64,000 nucleotides of DNA from Pigmentiphaga sp. NML080357 (GTDB lineage Bacteria; Pseudomonadota; Gammaproteobacteria; Burkholderiales; Burkholderiaceae_B). A program made the translations under genes and the position numbers. Numbering within the stretch: the first letter of the stretch is position 1; every line of letters begins with the position of its first letter. Where the stretch lies: contig NZ_NINW01000040.1 in assembly GCF_002188465.1 (NCBI RefSeq), forward strand, positions 29,648 to 93,647, read 5' to 3'. This document shows, piece by piece, positions 36,269 to 44,891 of this stretch. The notes under the pieces were generated by a model. The model saw only the letters and a list, made by a program, of their open reading frames with translations, was not told where the DNA came from and ran no database searches.

Positions 36269-38068
36269 TTATTGGATGTTGGGGTGGGTGGTTTTGCGCC
36301 CGGTTTCCGCGTTCCAGCGGAAGTAGGCCACGCGCTCGCGTTCTTCGGCCAGCCGCAGCGCCCGCAGCCGCAGCAGGTCCTTCCTGCCGACCAGGCCCAG
36401 CAGCTTTCCGTCGGCGCGGTCGACGATGGGTACCCGTCCCACGCCGGCGAGCGCCATGCGGTCGGCCAACTGGCTGGCGAGTTCGTCCGGATAACCGACC
36501 AGAAGTTCCCGGCCCGCCAGAAGCTCGCCCATGGTCTTGTCGCGATCCCCTTGTTCGACGGTCCAGGCCAGGCTGTCGGCGCGCGTGACTTCTCCCACCA
36601 CGATGCCCTGCGCATCGACGACCGGATAGCTGGTGTGGCGCCGTTCCAGCGTGGTGAAATGGTCCACGACCTGCGCTACCGTCATCGACGCGGGCAGCGC
36701 TTCCACCGGACGCGTCATCAAGTCCGCGACGCGCACCAGGTCGAACGGATCGACGTGATATTCGCGCGTTACGTGATGGCCCCGGCGGGCGATCTTCTCG
36801 GTCAGGATGGAGCGTTTGAGCAGCAGCACCGTCACCCCATAGGCGAAGGCGCAGGCCGTGAGTACCGGCACCATCACCCCGAAATTGCCGGTCAGTTCCA
36901 CGGCAAAGAGCGTCGCTGTAAGAGGCGCGCGCATGGTGCCGCCCATCATGGCCGCCATGCCGAGCAGCGCCCAGAAACCCGGCGCGGCATCCGGCATGAC
37001 GGGCGTCGCCAGCGCGCCCAGCGCGCCGCCGAAGATCAGCAGCGGGGCCAGCACGCCGCCCGAGGCGCCCGAGCCCAGGGCCACCGCCCAGATCACGACC
37101 TTGACCGCCAGCAGGAGCAGCACGGCGTGCAGGGCCAGGTCGCCGGCCAGCAGGTGCCGGATGTTGTCATAGCCCACGCCCAGCGCCGCCGGTTCGATCA
37201 ATCCGCCCAGCCCGATGACCAGCCCGCCCAGCGCAGGCCACCACATCCAGTGGATGGGGAGTTTGGCGAAACCGTCCTCGGCGGCGTAGACCAGCGTCGT
37301 CAGCACGCCCGATCCCAGTCCGGCGACGATGCCCAGCGCGGCGAAGGCCAGCACATGCGCGGCCGAGACGTCGACCGTGCCGGCGTAGGGGAACAACGGC
37401 GCTGCGTCCATCAGCAGCGGCCGGACCGCCGCCGCGACGACCGCGGCTACCGCCACGGGCAGGAAACTGCGCGGCTTCCATTCGAAGAGCAGCAACTCCA
37501 CGGCCAGCAGCAGCGCGGCGACGGGCGTGCCGAAGATGGCCGTCATGCCCGCCGCCGCGCCCGCCACCAGCAAGGTCTTGCGTTCGGCCGAACTCATGTG
37601 GACCATCTGCGCGAGCAAGGAGCCGATGGCGCCGCCCGTCATGATGATGGGGCCTTCGGCGCCGAACGGGCCGCCGGTGCCGATCGACACCGCCGACGAC
37701 AGGGGCTTGAGCACGGCCACCTTGGGCTGGATGCGGCTGCGGCCGATCAGGATGGCCTCCATGGCTTCGGGGATGCCATGGCCGCGGATCTTCTCCGAGC
37801 CGTACCTGGCCATGAAGCCGATGATGAGGCAGCCCGCCACGGGCACCAGCACGGCGGTCCAGCCCAGCGGCGTGCCGGCGATGGGCAGGTCCTCGAGCGA
37901 TAGCCGGCCGTAGTAGGCGAGGTTGGTGCAGAGTGTGATCAGCCGCAGCAGCAGCCAGGCGGCGCCGACGCCGCCCAGGCCGATCACCGCTGCCAGGGCC
38001 ATGAGCAGCAGGACGCGGCGATCGGTGGTGAAGTCGCCGAGCCGGGACGAAGGGGTGGAGAAAGCCAT
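36269..38068 (-). CDS. ClC family chloride channel/transporter with CBS domains
   Basis: A 599-residue protein: about ten to eleven membrane helices (residues 15-440) and two CBS domains (about 455-580; VADLMTRPVEALPASMTV and GRVPIVDRADGKLLGLVGR). The selectivity-filter segments are IRGHGIPEAME (His97 where E. coli ClcA has Ser), GTGGPFGAEGPIIM with the gating Glu139, and GSGASGGVLAP. The gating Glu implies a proton-coupled exchanger rather than a passive channel. Divergent from a MarR regulator with a perfect palindrome between; dacC follows. Confidence 0.92.
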   Translation of the reverse strand: MAFSTPSSRLGDFTTDRRVLLLMALAAVIGLGGVGAAWLLLRLITLCTNLAYYGRLSLEDLPIAGTPLGWTAVLVPVAGCLIIGFMARYGSEKIRGHGIPEAMEAILIGRSRIQPKVAVLKPLSSAVSIGTGGPFGAEGPIIMTGGAIGSLLAQMVHMSSAERKTLLVAGAAAGMTAIFGTPVAALLLAVELLLFEWKPRSFLPVAVAAVVAAAVRPLLMDAAPLFPYAGTVDVSAAHVLAFAALGIVAGLGSGVLTTLVYAAEDGFAKLPIHWMWWPALGGLVIGLGGLIEPAALGVGYDNIRHLLAGDLALHAVLLLLAVKVVIWAVALGSGASGGVLAPLLIFGGALGALATPVMPDAAPGFWALLGMAAMMGGTMRAPLTATLFAVELTGNFGVMVPVLTACAFAYGVTVLLLKRSILTEKIARRGHHVTREYHVDPFDLVRVADLMTRPVEALPASMTVAQVVDHFTTLERRHTSYPVVDAQGIVVGEVTRADSLAWTVEQGDRDKTMGELLAGRELLVGYPDELASQLADRMALAGVGRVPIVDRADGKLLGLVGRKDLLRLRALRLAEERERVAYFRWNAETGRKTTHPNIQ

Positions 38069-38091
38069 GACGAAGAATGGGGTTGAAAGGC

Positions 38092-38118
38092 AATATATAT
38101 CGTAACACGATATATATT
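38092..38118. promoter_or_regulatory. Perfect 27-bp palindrome between clc and marR genes
   Basis: AATATATATCGT-AAC-ACGATATATATT at 38092-38118 has 12 perfectly paired positions per arm. It lies 23 bp from the ClC start and 12 bp from the MarR start, and probably overlaps both promoters. Very likely the operator for the divergent MarR regulator. Confidence 0.8.
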
Positions 38119-38130
38119 AGAATCTTCCCC

Positions 38131-38580
38131 GTGAGAAAGAACGCTCCTTCTTCGCACGCCGCGGCGCCCCGGCCGTCGCCGGCCGACTATGCGCTGCTGG
38201 CGGAATTCCGGTTCGCTCTGCGCAGGTTCATCGCGTTCAGTGAAGACGCCGCGCATGCGATAGGTCTCGCGCCGCAGCAGCACCAGGCGCTGTTGGCGAT
38301 CAAGGGCGCTGCCGGCCGGGATGGGCTGTTCGTCGGCGAGATCGCCGAGCGTCTCCTGATCAAACCGCATTCGGCCGCCGAACTGGCGGGCAGGCTGGTG
38401 CGCATGGGCCTGGTGGCACGGATGGCCGATCCCCAGGACGGCCGCAAGGTCCGCCTGGTGCTGACCCCCCATGCCGAAAAGCTGCTGGAGGACTTGTCGG
38501 CGGCACACCTGGAAGAATTGCGGGCGATCAAGCCCCTGCTGACGCGGCTGCTCGCCCGGTTCGACGGCGACGGCTCGTAG
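38131..38580 (+). CDS. MarR family transcriptional regulator
   Basis: A 149-residue winged-helix dimer. The helical N-terminus (LLAEFRFALRRFIAFSEDAA), the HTH (LFVGEIAERLLIKPHSAAELAGRLVRMGLV) and the wing (RMADPQDGRKVRLVLTPHAEKLL) are standard. The GTG at 38131 is used, because upstream codons run through the palindromic operator. It probably represses itself and the divergent ClC-dacC unit in response to a small ligand. Confidence 0.9.
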   Translation: MRKNAPSSHAAAPRPSPADYALLAEFRFALRRFIAFSEDAAHAIGLAPQQHQALLAIKGAAGRDGLFVGEIAERLLIKPHSAAELAGRLVRMGLVARMADPQDGRKVRLVLTPHAEKLLEDLSAAHLEELRAIKPLLTRLLARFDGDGS

Positions 38581-38598
38581 GGCCGCATTGCGCCGGTT

Positions 38599-38742
38599 TC
38601 AGCGCGGCGACCCCGCTGGGGCATGCTGCCGGCGCAAGCGCTTGATGCCCTCATGCGAGAGCAAGAAATCCATGAAGGCCCGGGCCGCTGGCGACACCGC
38701 CACGCTGGCGCGATGCACGAGCGAGACCTCGCGCCGCCGCCG
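38599..38742 (-). pseudogene. LysR-family regulator remnant (C-terminus only)
   Basis: The minus frame ending at the TGA of 38599-38601 reads EVSLVHRASVAVSPAARAFM and then DFLLSHEGIKRLRR, a good match to the final strand and helix of a LysR substrate-binding domain. The rest of the gene is missing: just upstream lies the stop codon of the MarR gene at 38746. So about 85% of a LysR gene has been deleted, leaving about 45 codons. Confidence 0.7.
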
Positions 38743-38745
38743 TGC

Positions 38746-39345
38746 CTAGCTGCGTCCCAGCAACTCCGCCAGCTGCTCGTGCAGCTGTTGCAGTTTTGCG
38801 CGTTCGACCAGCAGGAGCCCGCGGGTCTCGATCGTGTCCCCGGCGTCCTGGCGCGGGGCGGGCGGCTGCCCGGCGGCGGCTTCTTCCTGCGCCAGCATGG
38901 CCTGGGAATGGGCCGTCAATTGCGCGATGCAATCCATGAACACGCCGCGTCTGGCGGCGGGCAGCCCCTCCAGCCATTCCGCGTTGCGCTCGACCGCATC
39001 GGCGTGGATGCGCGCATGCATGTCCATGCCCTGGGGCGTCAGGAGCAGGTAGAACGAACGCTTGTCGGCCGGATCGTCGCAGCGTTCGAGCAATCCCCGT
39101 TCTTCGAGCCTGGCGACTAGGCGGCTGCCGTGGCTCTTGTCCAGTCCGAGTTCGGCGCACAGCTTGCGCAGCGAAATGGGCGCCTGCGCGCCGACGATGC
39201 CCAGGATGTGGCATTCGACGCTGCGCAGGCCGAAGCGGCGCTGGTGCCGCAGTTCGTTGCGGCTGGCCACGAGCGCCGCCAGCATCTCCAGCTGGAATGC
39301 CGGCAGGGTCTTGAAGGATGCGAGCTTCTTCTTGGCGGCGGGCAT
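38746..39345 (-). CDS. MarR family transcriptional regulator
   Basis: A 199-residue MarR protein with a longer N- and C-terminus than usual. The HTH is PISLRKLCAELGLDKSHGSRLVARLEERGLLER and the wing DPADKRSFYLLLTPQGMDMH. The C-terminal 40 residues (Ala/Gln-rich, then VERAKLQQLHEQLAELL) look like an extra amphipathic helix. Start chosen at 39343-39345; ribosome site weak. It is divergent from a Bug-Rieske oxygenase operon and is the natural candidate for its control. Confidence 0.87.
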   Translation of the reverse strand: MPAAKKKLASFKTLPAFQLEMLAALVASRNELRHQRRFGLRSVECHILGIVGAQAPISLRKLCAELGLDKSHGSRLVARLEERGLLERCDDPADKRSFYLLLTPQGMDMHARIHADAVERNAEWLEGLPAARRGVFMDCIAQLTAHSQAMLAQEEAAAGQPPAPRQDAGDTIETRGLLLVERAKLQQLHEQLAELLGRS

Positions 39346-39425
39346 GGTGCGGGCAGGAAAGGCGAAATGCCAATGATAGGGGGTGGCCGGGCGGGGCGGG
39401 CCGATAGGCATGTCGTTGACAGTGC

Positions 39426-39454
39426 AATGATATAAGGATAATTTTAATATCGTT
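39426..39454. promoter_or_regulatory. Imperfect dyad upstream of the Bug-Rieske operon
   Basis: AATGATAT (39426-39433) and ATATCGTT (39447-39454) are complementary at 7 of 8 positions around an AT-rich 13-bp spacer. It sits in the 169-bp divergent region between the MarR gene and the Bug gene. Low certainty as an operator. Confidence 0.35.
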
Positions 39455-39514
39455 GCTTTGGAATATAAAAGGGCCGTGGCGCAGCGCCGCTCCCCGGGCC
39501 CGGAGGAGACGTCC

Positions 39515-40534
39515 ATGTCCTGTATCCGCCGTGCCTGGCAAGTTCCCGTTCGCGTTGCCGCGCGCGGGCTGGCCGCCGCCTCGCTGGCCCTGCTCGCGGC
39601 CGCCGCCCATGCCCAACCATCGGGCGCGGGCGGTTTTCCGTCGCGCCCGGTGCGCATCATTCCCTACGGACCGGGCGGCAGTCCGGTCGATCTGCTGGCC
39701 CGGGCCTATGCCGAACAACTGCGGCAGGCCTGGGGGCAGCCGGTGGTGGTGGATCCCAAGCCGGGAGCCAGCGGCATCCTGGCGGCCGATGCGGTCGCCA
39801 AGTCCCCCGCGGACGGCTACACGCTGCTCATCACCTTGCAGACCACGCACATCAACAATCCCATCCTGCACGACAAGCTGCCCTACGACGCGTCCCGGGA
39901 TTTCCAGCCGTTGTCCCAGCTGGCGATCGGGTCGGGGCCGGTGCTGGTCGCCGCGCCGTCGGCGCCCTACTCGAACCTGGCCGAGCTCGCCGAGCATGCC
40001 AGGAAGCATTCGAGCCTGACCTACGGCACGTGGGGAACGGGAACGATCGCCCACCTGTTCGGCGAACTGCTCAAGCGCGAGGCCGTGCCGGGCCTGATAC
40101 ACGTGCCCTACAAGACGGAATCCATCGCGCACCAGGACATGGAGGCGGGGAGGCTGGACCTGGCCTGGGCCAACCCTGGAACCGCCCGCAACATGTCGCA
40201 GGCCGGGAAGATGAAGGTCCTGGGCGTGCCGGGGCGGCAGCGCGCGCCCATTCTCTCCGCCGTTCCCACGTTTCTCGAACAGGGGCTCAAGGGCTTCGAA
40301 CTCGAAGGGTGGATAGGCGCCTACGCGCCGGCCGGCATCCCGCCCGCGGTGCGCGACAAACTCGTGTCCAGCCTGCAGGCGGCCACCCGCGCAGACGACG
40401 TGAGCAAGCGCATCATCGATCTGGGGTTCCAGCCGGTGGCCAACGGGCCCGACGAATTCACCGCCAATGCACGCGCCGACTACGCCCGCTTCAGGCAACT
40501 GGTGGACGCAGCCGGCGTGACGCTGAAGAACTGA
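39515..40534 (+). CDS. Bug/TctC family periplasmic solute-binding protein
   Basis: A 339-residue receptor with a strong GGAGGAG site and a signal peptide to about residue 33 (AAAHA/QP). Ligand loop IPYGPGGSPVDLLAR. It is the first gene of a two-gene unit with a Rieske oxygenase 24 bp downstream, the reverse order of the similar unit at 7893-10187. Presumably binds the aromatic acid that the oxygenase attacks. Confidence 0.9.
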   Translation: MSCIRRAWQVPVRVAARGLAAASLALLAAAAHAQPSGAGGFPSRPVRIIPYGPGGSPVDLLARAYAEQLRQAWGQPVVVDPKPGASGILAADAVAKSPADGYTLLITLQTTHINNPILHDKLPYDASRDFQPLSQLAIGSGPVLVAAPSAPYSNLAELAEHARKHSSLTYGTWGTGTIAHLFGELLKREAVPGLIHVPYKTESIAHQDMEAGRLDLAWANPGTARNMSQAGKMKVLGVPGRQRAPILSAVPTFLEQGLKGFELEGWIGAYAPAGIPPAVRDKLVSSLQAATRADDVSKRIIDLGFQPVANGPDEFTANARADYARFRQLVDAAGVTLKN

Positions 40535-40558
40535 ACCCACGAAGCAAGGACGGGATCC

Positions 40559-41740
40559 ATGACGACCACGACATCGCCGGACTCGGGCACGGCCTACGAA
40601 CGCAAGCCCGCCACCTACAACGCCACGCTGACGCAGGTCGGCCGGGGCACGCCCATGGGCGAACTGCTGCGCCGCTACTGGCATCCCATCGGCGTGTCGG
40701 CCGACGCGAGCGAGGTGCCGCGCAAGGTGCGCGCGCTGGGCGAGGACCTGATCCTGTTCCGCGACCGCCAGGGGCGGCCCGGACTGCTGTATCCGCACTG
40801 CGCCCATCGCGGCACCTCGTTGTACTACGGCCGCGTCGAGGAGGGCGGCATACGCTGCTGCTATCACGGGTGGCTGTTCGACGTGCAGGGCCATTGCACC
40901 GACCAGCCCTGCGAGCCGCAGGGCGGCCTGTCGCGCGACCGCATCCGCCAGCCCTGGTATCCCGTCGAAGAACGCTACGGCCTGATTTTCGCCTACATGG
41001 GCCCGCCGGACCGGAAGCCGGTCCTGCCGCGCTACGCCGCGCTGGAGAACCTGGCCGAGGGCGAGTTCATCGAGGCCAACGACCAGAGCATAGGCGGGGG
41101 CGGGCCGCAGATCATTCCCTGCAACTGGCTGCAGCATTTCGAGAACGTCGTCGATCCCTTCCACGTCGTGATTCTGCACTCCAGTTTCAGCGGGACGCAG
41201 TTCGTGCCGCAGATGGGTGTGATGCCCGAGGTCACGTTCGACTACACGGACGCGGGCGTCAGCGCCACGGCGGTGCGGCGGCTGGACGACGGCAAGACGC
41301 TGCGCCGCGTGGGCGAGGCCGCGCTGCCCACCTTGCGGGTGATCCCCAGCCCCCGGCTGGCGCACTACGGCACCGTGGAGTCGCTGGGCTGGGTCCTGCC
41401 CATCGACGACACCAGCTTCCGGATCTACACCGCGGGCCGGGTGCGTCGCGCGGGCGACATCGCGCGTTCGCGGTCGCGCATGAACGGCAAGCTGTGGGAG
41501 GAGCTGACCGAAGAGGAACACCAGCGCATGCCGGGGGATTACGAGGCCCAGGTCAGCCAGGGGCCGATCGCCTGGCATTCGGAAGAGAACCTGGCGACCT
41601 CCGATCGCGGCTTGGTCCTGCTGCGGCGCATGTTCAAGCAGCAACTGGACATCGTGGCGGCCGGCGGCGACCCGATCGGAGTGAGCTTCGACCCGGACGC
41701 ACCGCCTATCGTTTTCGCGGCGGGGAATTTCCTGGAATAG
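40559..41740 (+). CDS. Rieske [2Fe-2S] aromatic oxygenase, phthalate dioxygenase family
   Basis: A 393-residue oxygenase component. Rieske ligands Cys81-x-His83 (CAHRGTSLYYG) and Cys100-x2-His103 (CCYHGW); the mononuclear iron site is in HFENVVDPFHVVILH, with the Asp and two His residues. The opening GRGTPMGELLRRYWHPI places it with phthalate/vanillate-type oxygenases. It differs clearly from the homologue at 7893-9164 in the catalytic domain. No reductase gene is near. Its 3' end overlaps the convergent LysR gene by 35 bp. Confidence 0.92.
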   Translation: MTTTTSPDSGTAYERKPATYNATLTQVGRGTPMGELLRRYWHPIGVSADASEVPRKVRALGEDLILFRDRQGRPGLLYPHCAHRGTSLYYGRVEEGGIRCCYHGWLFDVQGHCTDQPCEPQGGLSRDRIRQPWYPVEERYGLIFAYMGPPDRKPVLPRYAALENLAEGEFIEANDQSIGGGGPQIIPCNWLQHFENVVDPFHVVILHSSFSGTQFVPQMGVMPEVTFDYTDAGVSATAVRRLDDGKTLRRVGEAALPTLRVIPSPRLAHYGTVESLGWVLPIDDTSFRIYTAGRVRRAGDIARSRSRMNGKLWEELTEEEHQRMPGDYEAQVSQGPIAWHSEENLATSDRGLVLLRRMFKQQLDIVAAGGDPIGVSFDPDAPPIVFAAGNFLE

Positions 41741-42695
41741 CGCGGCCCGTTCTTTCCTCCAGCACCCGCAGGATCTCGCCCCGCACCCAGGTGTGCAGGG
41801 GCGAGGTGTGCTGCCGCTTGGACCACACCATGAAGAACTCGATATCGCGCAGCGGTTCGGGCAGGTCGATCGATACCAGCGGGAAGTGCCGCTGGTGGAC
41901 CTCGGCCACGCAGGCCGGCAGGGTGGTGGCGTAGTCGGTCTCAAGCAGCACGTAGGGCGTGATGCCGAAGCCCGACAGGTACGCCGAGAACGCCAGGTCG
42001 CGGTGGCGCGGCTTGAGCAGCCGGTCGAAGTTGGTGGGCCGCCCATACATCTGCGCGAAGGCGAACCACTGCAGCCGGTCCAGCTCGTCCAGCGACAGGC
42101 GCTTGCGCCGCGCCATGGGATGCGTGGCCGACAGCAGGCAGACCCGGCGGTCGGCGAACAAACGCATGGAATGGAAGCGCCGGGGAACCTCGCTGAAGAG
42201 GCCGATGGCGATGTCCATGCGTTCCGCATCCAGGTCGTCTGGAATGAAGTCGCCGTGCACGGACTGGAAGCGGACGATCAGGCGGGGCGCCGCCGCGCGC
42301 AGGCGCTGCAGCAACGGCGCACCCAGCAGCAGTTCGATGTGCGCCCCCGTCCCGATGTTGACGGTGCCGGTGGCCCCGGCGGGATCGAAGTCCTCGGGCG
42401 GGCTCAGCGCGTGCTCGATGCGGTCCAGCGCGTCGCGCACGACGGCATGCAGCTCCAGCGCGCGCTCGGTGGGCGTGAAGCGGCCTTTCGTCACCACCAG
42501 CAGCGGATCGTCCAGCGTGCGCCGCAGCCGCGCCAGCTCGCGGCTGATCGCCGGCTGGGTCTTGTGCAGCAGCGCGGCGGCCGCGGTGGCGCTGCGGGTC
42601 TTCATGAGCGCGTCGAAGGTCAAGAGCGCGTTCATGTCCATCCGACGCAGGTTGGGCAGTTTCGCGCGGTCGGCAGGGGTATGTCTGGTGGTCAT
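41706..42695 (-). CDS. LysR family transcriptional regulator, NodD/LinR-like branch
   Basis: A 329-residue LTTR. The HTH (MDMNALLTFDALMKTRSATA, then LHKTQPAISRELARLRRTLDDPLLV) with the phrase RFTPTERALEL is typical of the NodD/NahR-like branch that often responds to aromatics. The gene lies between a Rieske oxygenase (convergent) and a Bug-hydrolase pair (divergent, 123 bp away); the divergent pair is the more likely target. Confidence 0.9.
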   Translation of the reverse strand: MTTRHTPADRAKLPNLRRMDMNALLTFDALMKTRSATAAAALLHKTQPAISRELARLRRTLDDPLLVVTKGRFTPTERALELHAVVRDALDRIEHALSPPEDFDPAGATGTVNIGTGAHIELLLGAPLLQRLRAAAPRLIVRFQSVHGDFIPDDLDAERMDIAIGLFSEVPRRFHSMRLFADRRVCLLSATHPMARRKRLSLDELDRLQWFAFAQMYGRPTNFDRLLKPRHRDLAFSAYLSGFGITPYVLLETDYATTLPACVAEVHQRHFPLVSIDLPEPLRDIEFFMVWSKRQHTSPLHTWVRGEILRVLEERTGRAIPGNSPPRKR

Positions 42696-42818
42696 GGTCG
42701 GGAAAGACTATAGCAATTCTGGTATGGATGTCTTGCGATCCCGGCATTGGCCGGCGAGCGGGGCCGCTGGCTATAGTGCGCGGCATCCGGCCGCCCAAAG
42801 GCCCATCCTGGAGACACC

Positions 42819-43811
42819 ATGAACCGTACCCTGAATTCGCGCGCGCGCCGCTGGACCGCGGCGCTGGTCACCGGCATCGCCGCCATGGCTGCATGCGGCA
42901 CCGTCGCGGCCGCCGATTTTCCCGTCAAGCCCATTACCGTGGTCGTGCCCTATCCTCCCGGCGGGACGCCGGACATCCTGGCGCGGGTGTTGGGCGAGAC
43001 CCTGTCGAAGACGCTGGGGCAGCCCCTGATCGTCGAGAACCGGGTCGGCGCCAGCGGCAACATCGGCGGCCAGGCCGTGGCGCGCGCCGAACCCAACGGC
43101 TATACGCTGCTGATGTGCGCGTTCGGCTGCGCGGTCGCGCCCTCGCTCTATACGCCGGCGCCTTATGACGTGGTGAAGGACTTCGCTCCGGTCGCCATGA
43201 TCGGCACCGTGCCCAGCGTGCTGGTCGTCAATCCCAAGGTGCCGGCCAAGTCTGTGGCCGAGCTGATCGCCTATGCCAAGGCGCACCCGGGCAAGCTCAA
43301 CTCGGCCTCGTCCGGCATCGGTACTTCGGCGCACCTGGCGACGGAACTGCTCAACACCAAGGCCGGCATCGAACTGACGCACATTCCGTACAAGGGGGCG
43401 GGCCAGGTCGCGGCCGACCTGCTTGGCGGGCAGGTCGACATGTACTTCGACAACCTGCCCGCGTCGCTGCCCAGCATCCGCTCGGGCAAGCTGCGCGCGC
43501 TGGCGGTGGCCAGCGAGAAGCGTTCGCCTTCCATTCCCGACGTGCCGACCTTCGCCGAGGCGGGGGTTCCGGATTTCCTGATCACCCCGTGGTTCGGCAT
43601 CATGGCGCCGGCGCGCACGCCCGACGCGGTGCTGGACCGCCTGAACCAGGCCTTCGTGGCGGCGCTGAAGGCGCCCGAGGTGCAGACGCGCATGCAGCAG
43701 CTGGGCGTGGACGTCGCGCCGGGGTCGCGGCAGGCCCTGGCCCGGTTCATCGCAGGCGAGAACGAGAAGTGGAAAGCCATCATCCAGGCCAACAAGATCC
43801 GCGCGGAATGA
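42819..43811 (+). CDS. Bug/TctC family periplasmic solute-binding protein
   Basis: A 330-residue receptor. Signal peptide to about residue 31 (GTVAA/AD), ligand loop VPYPPGGTPDILAR, and IPYKGAGQVAADLLGGQVDMYFDN in the second lobe, all standard. CTGGAGACACC precedes the ATG. Its TGA overlaps the next gene's ATG, so it is translationally coupled to an alpha/beta hydrolase, and is divergent from a LysR regulator. Confidence 0.91.
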   Translation: MNRTLNSRARRWTAALVTGIAAMAACGTVAAADFPVKPITVVVPYPPGGTPDILARVLGETLSKTLGQPLIVENRVGASGNIGGQAVARAEPNGYTLLMCAFGCAVAPSLYTPAPYDVVKDFAPVAMIGTVPSVLVVNPKVPAKSVAELIAYAKAHPGKLNSASSGIGTSAHLATELLNTKAGIELTHIPYKGAGQVAADLLGGQVDMYFDNLPASLPSIRSGKLRALAVASEKRSPSIPDVPTFAEAGVPDFLITPWFGIMAPARTPDAVLDRLNQAFVAALKAPEVQTRMQQLGVDVAPGSRQALARFIAGENEKWKAIIQANKIRAE

Positions 43812-44791
43812 GCATGCGGCATGCCGCCGGCGACGTCCGGCCCGGGCGCGCCGGCCCCTTGCGGCTGCGCGACATGGGCGCCTTCCACGTCGGCGGGCGC
43901 GAGATCGAACTGCGGGGCCTGCCAACGCGCGAATTGCTGATGGCCGAAGGCGGGCAGCCCGTGCGGGTGGATCCCAACGGCCGCTATCGGGTCGAGCAGA
44001 TGTACGCGCAGTACTTCCTGGCAGACCCCGCGCCCGATCGTCCGCCCATCCTGTTCTGGCACGGCGGCGGCATGACGGGAGCGGCCTGGGAGACGACCCC
44101 GGACGGCCGGCCGGGATGGCTGCACTATTTCCTGCGGCGCGGCTGGGACTGCTACCTGTGCGATGCCGTCGAGCGCGGACGCTCGGGCTTTGCCCGCGTG
44201 CCCGAGGTCTGGCCCGAGGCGCCCGTCATCCAGACCGCCGAGGACATCTACGAGCGCTTCCGCATCGGCCAGCCCGGCGAGGCCGGACGGCGCGCTTCAC
44301 AACCTTATGCGAACACCCGCTTCCCGGTGGAGGCCTTCGACGGACTGGTCAGCCAGATGGTGCCCCGCTGGACCAGCACGGACGCCGCCGTGCTGGCCGG
44401 CTACCTGGCCTTGCTGGAGAAGACCGGCCCGGCCATCGTGGTCTGCCATTCGCAAGCGGGCGTGTTCGGCCTGCGCGCGGCCCACGCCCGCCCGGACCTG
44501 GTGCGGGCCGTGGTGGCGCTGGAGCCGGCCAGCATCCCCGCGCTGGAGCCGCATCGCCCTTACCGCGTTCCCACGCTGGTCGTGATGGGTGACAACATGG
44601 ATACCGACCCGCGCTGGCCGCGCATGCGCGCCCGCATCCGCGACTTCGCGGCCGCCCATGGCGACGTGCGCGTGTTGTCCTTGCCGGAGCTGGGCATCGA
44701 GGGCAACTCGCACATGCTGATGATGGACCGCAACAGCCTGGACATCGCGGATCTCGTTCATGACTGGCTGGTCCGCGCGGAAACGCCGTAG
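43808..44791 (+). CDS. Alpha/beta hydrolase
   Basis: A 327-residue hydrolase. HGGGMTGAAWETTPDGRPGW forms the oxyanion region, the nucleophile elbow is the variant VCHSQAG (Ser with Ala in place of the first Gly), and GNSHMLMMDRNS near the C-terminus carries the likely catalytic His. The ATG at 43808 overlaps the Bug stop; a second ATG at 43814 is possible. Probably hydrolyses an ester or lactone of the ligand captured by the Bug protein. No signal peptide, so cytoplasmic. Confidence 0.85.
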   Translation: MSMRHAAGDVRPGRAGPLRLRDMGAFHVGGREIELRGLPTRELLMAEGGQPVRVDPNGRYRVEQMYAQYFLADPAPDRPPILFWHGGGMTGAAWETTPDGRPGWLHYFLRRGWDCYLCDAVERGRSGFARVPEVWPEAPVIQTAEDIYERFRIGQPGEAGRRASQPYANTRFPVEAFDGLVSQMVPRWTSTDAAVLAGYLALLEKTGPAIVVCHSQAGVFGLRAAHARPDLVRAVVALEPASIPALEPHRPYRVPTLVVMGDNMDTDPRWPRMRARIRDFAAAHGDVRVLSLPELGIEGNSHMLMMDRNSLDIADLVHDWLVRAETP

Positions 44792-44801
44792 CGCTTCGGC
44801 C

Positions 44802-44850
44802 AAAAGAAACGCCCCCGTTCCCGACGCCGAGGCGTCCTGAACGGGGGCGT
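44802..44850 (-). terminator. Rho-independent terminator of pcaHG
   Basis: GAACGGGGGCGT (44839-44850) pairs perfectly with ACGCCCCCGTTC (44809-44820); an inner GACGCC/GGCGTC stem fills the loop. On the minus strand the stem is followed by TTCTTTT, 42 bp beyond the pcaG stop codon. Confidence 0.88.
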
Positions 44851-44891
44851 CCGAGGCCCGCGCCACCGCGGGCCCTCCGCGACGGCTGGAG

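Noticed and set aside
38651..42229. Minus-strand open frame of 1192 codons
   Set aside because: It crosses the MarR, Bug and Rieske genes in wrong frames, has low-complexity Arg/Gly/Ala composition and no family motif; it is a high-GC shadow frame.
42696..42818. LysR box around the ATA/TAT dyad near 42711-42725
   Set aside because: Spacing does not fit T-N11-A and the arms are only 3 bp; too weak to call.
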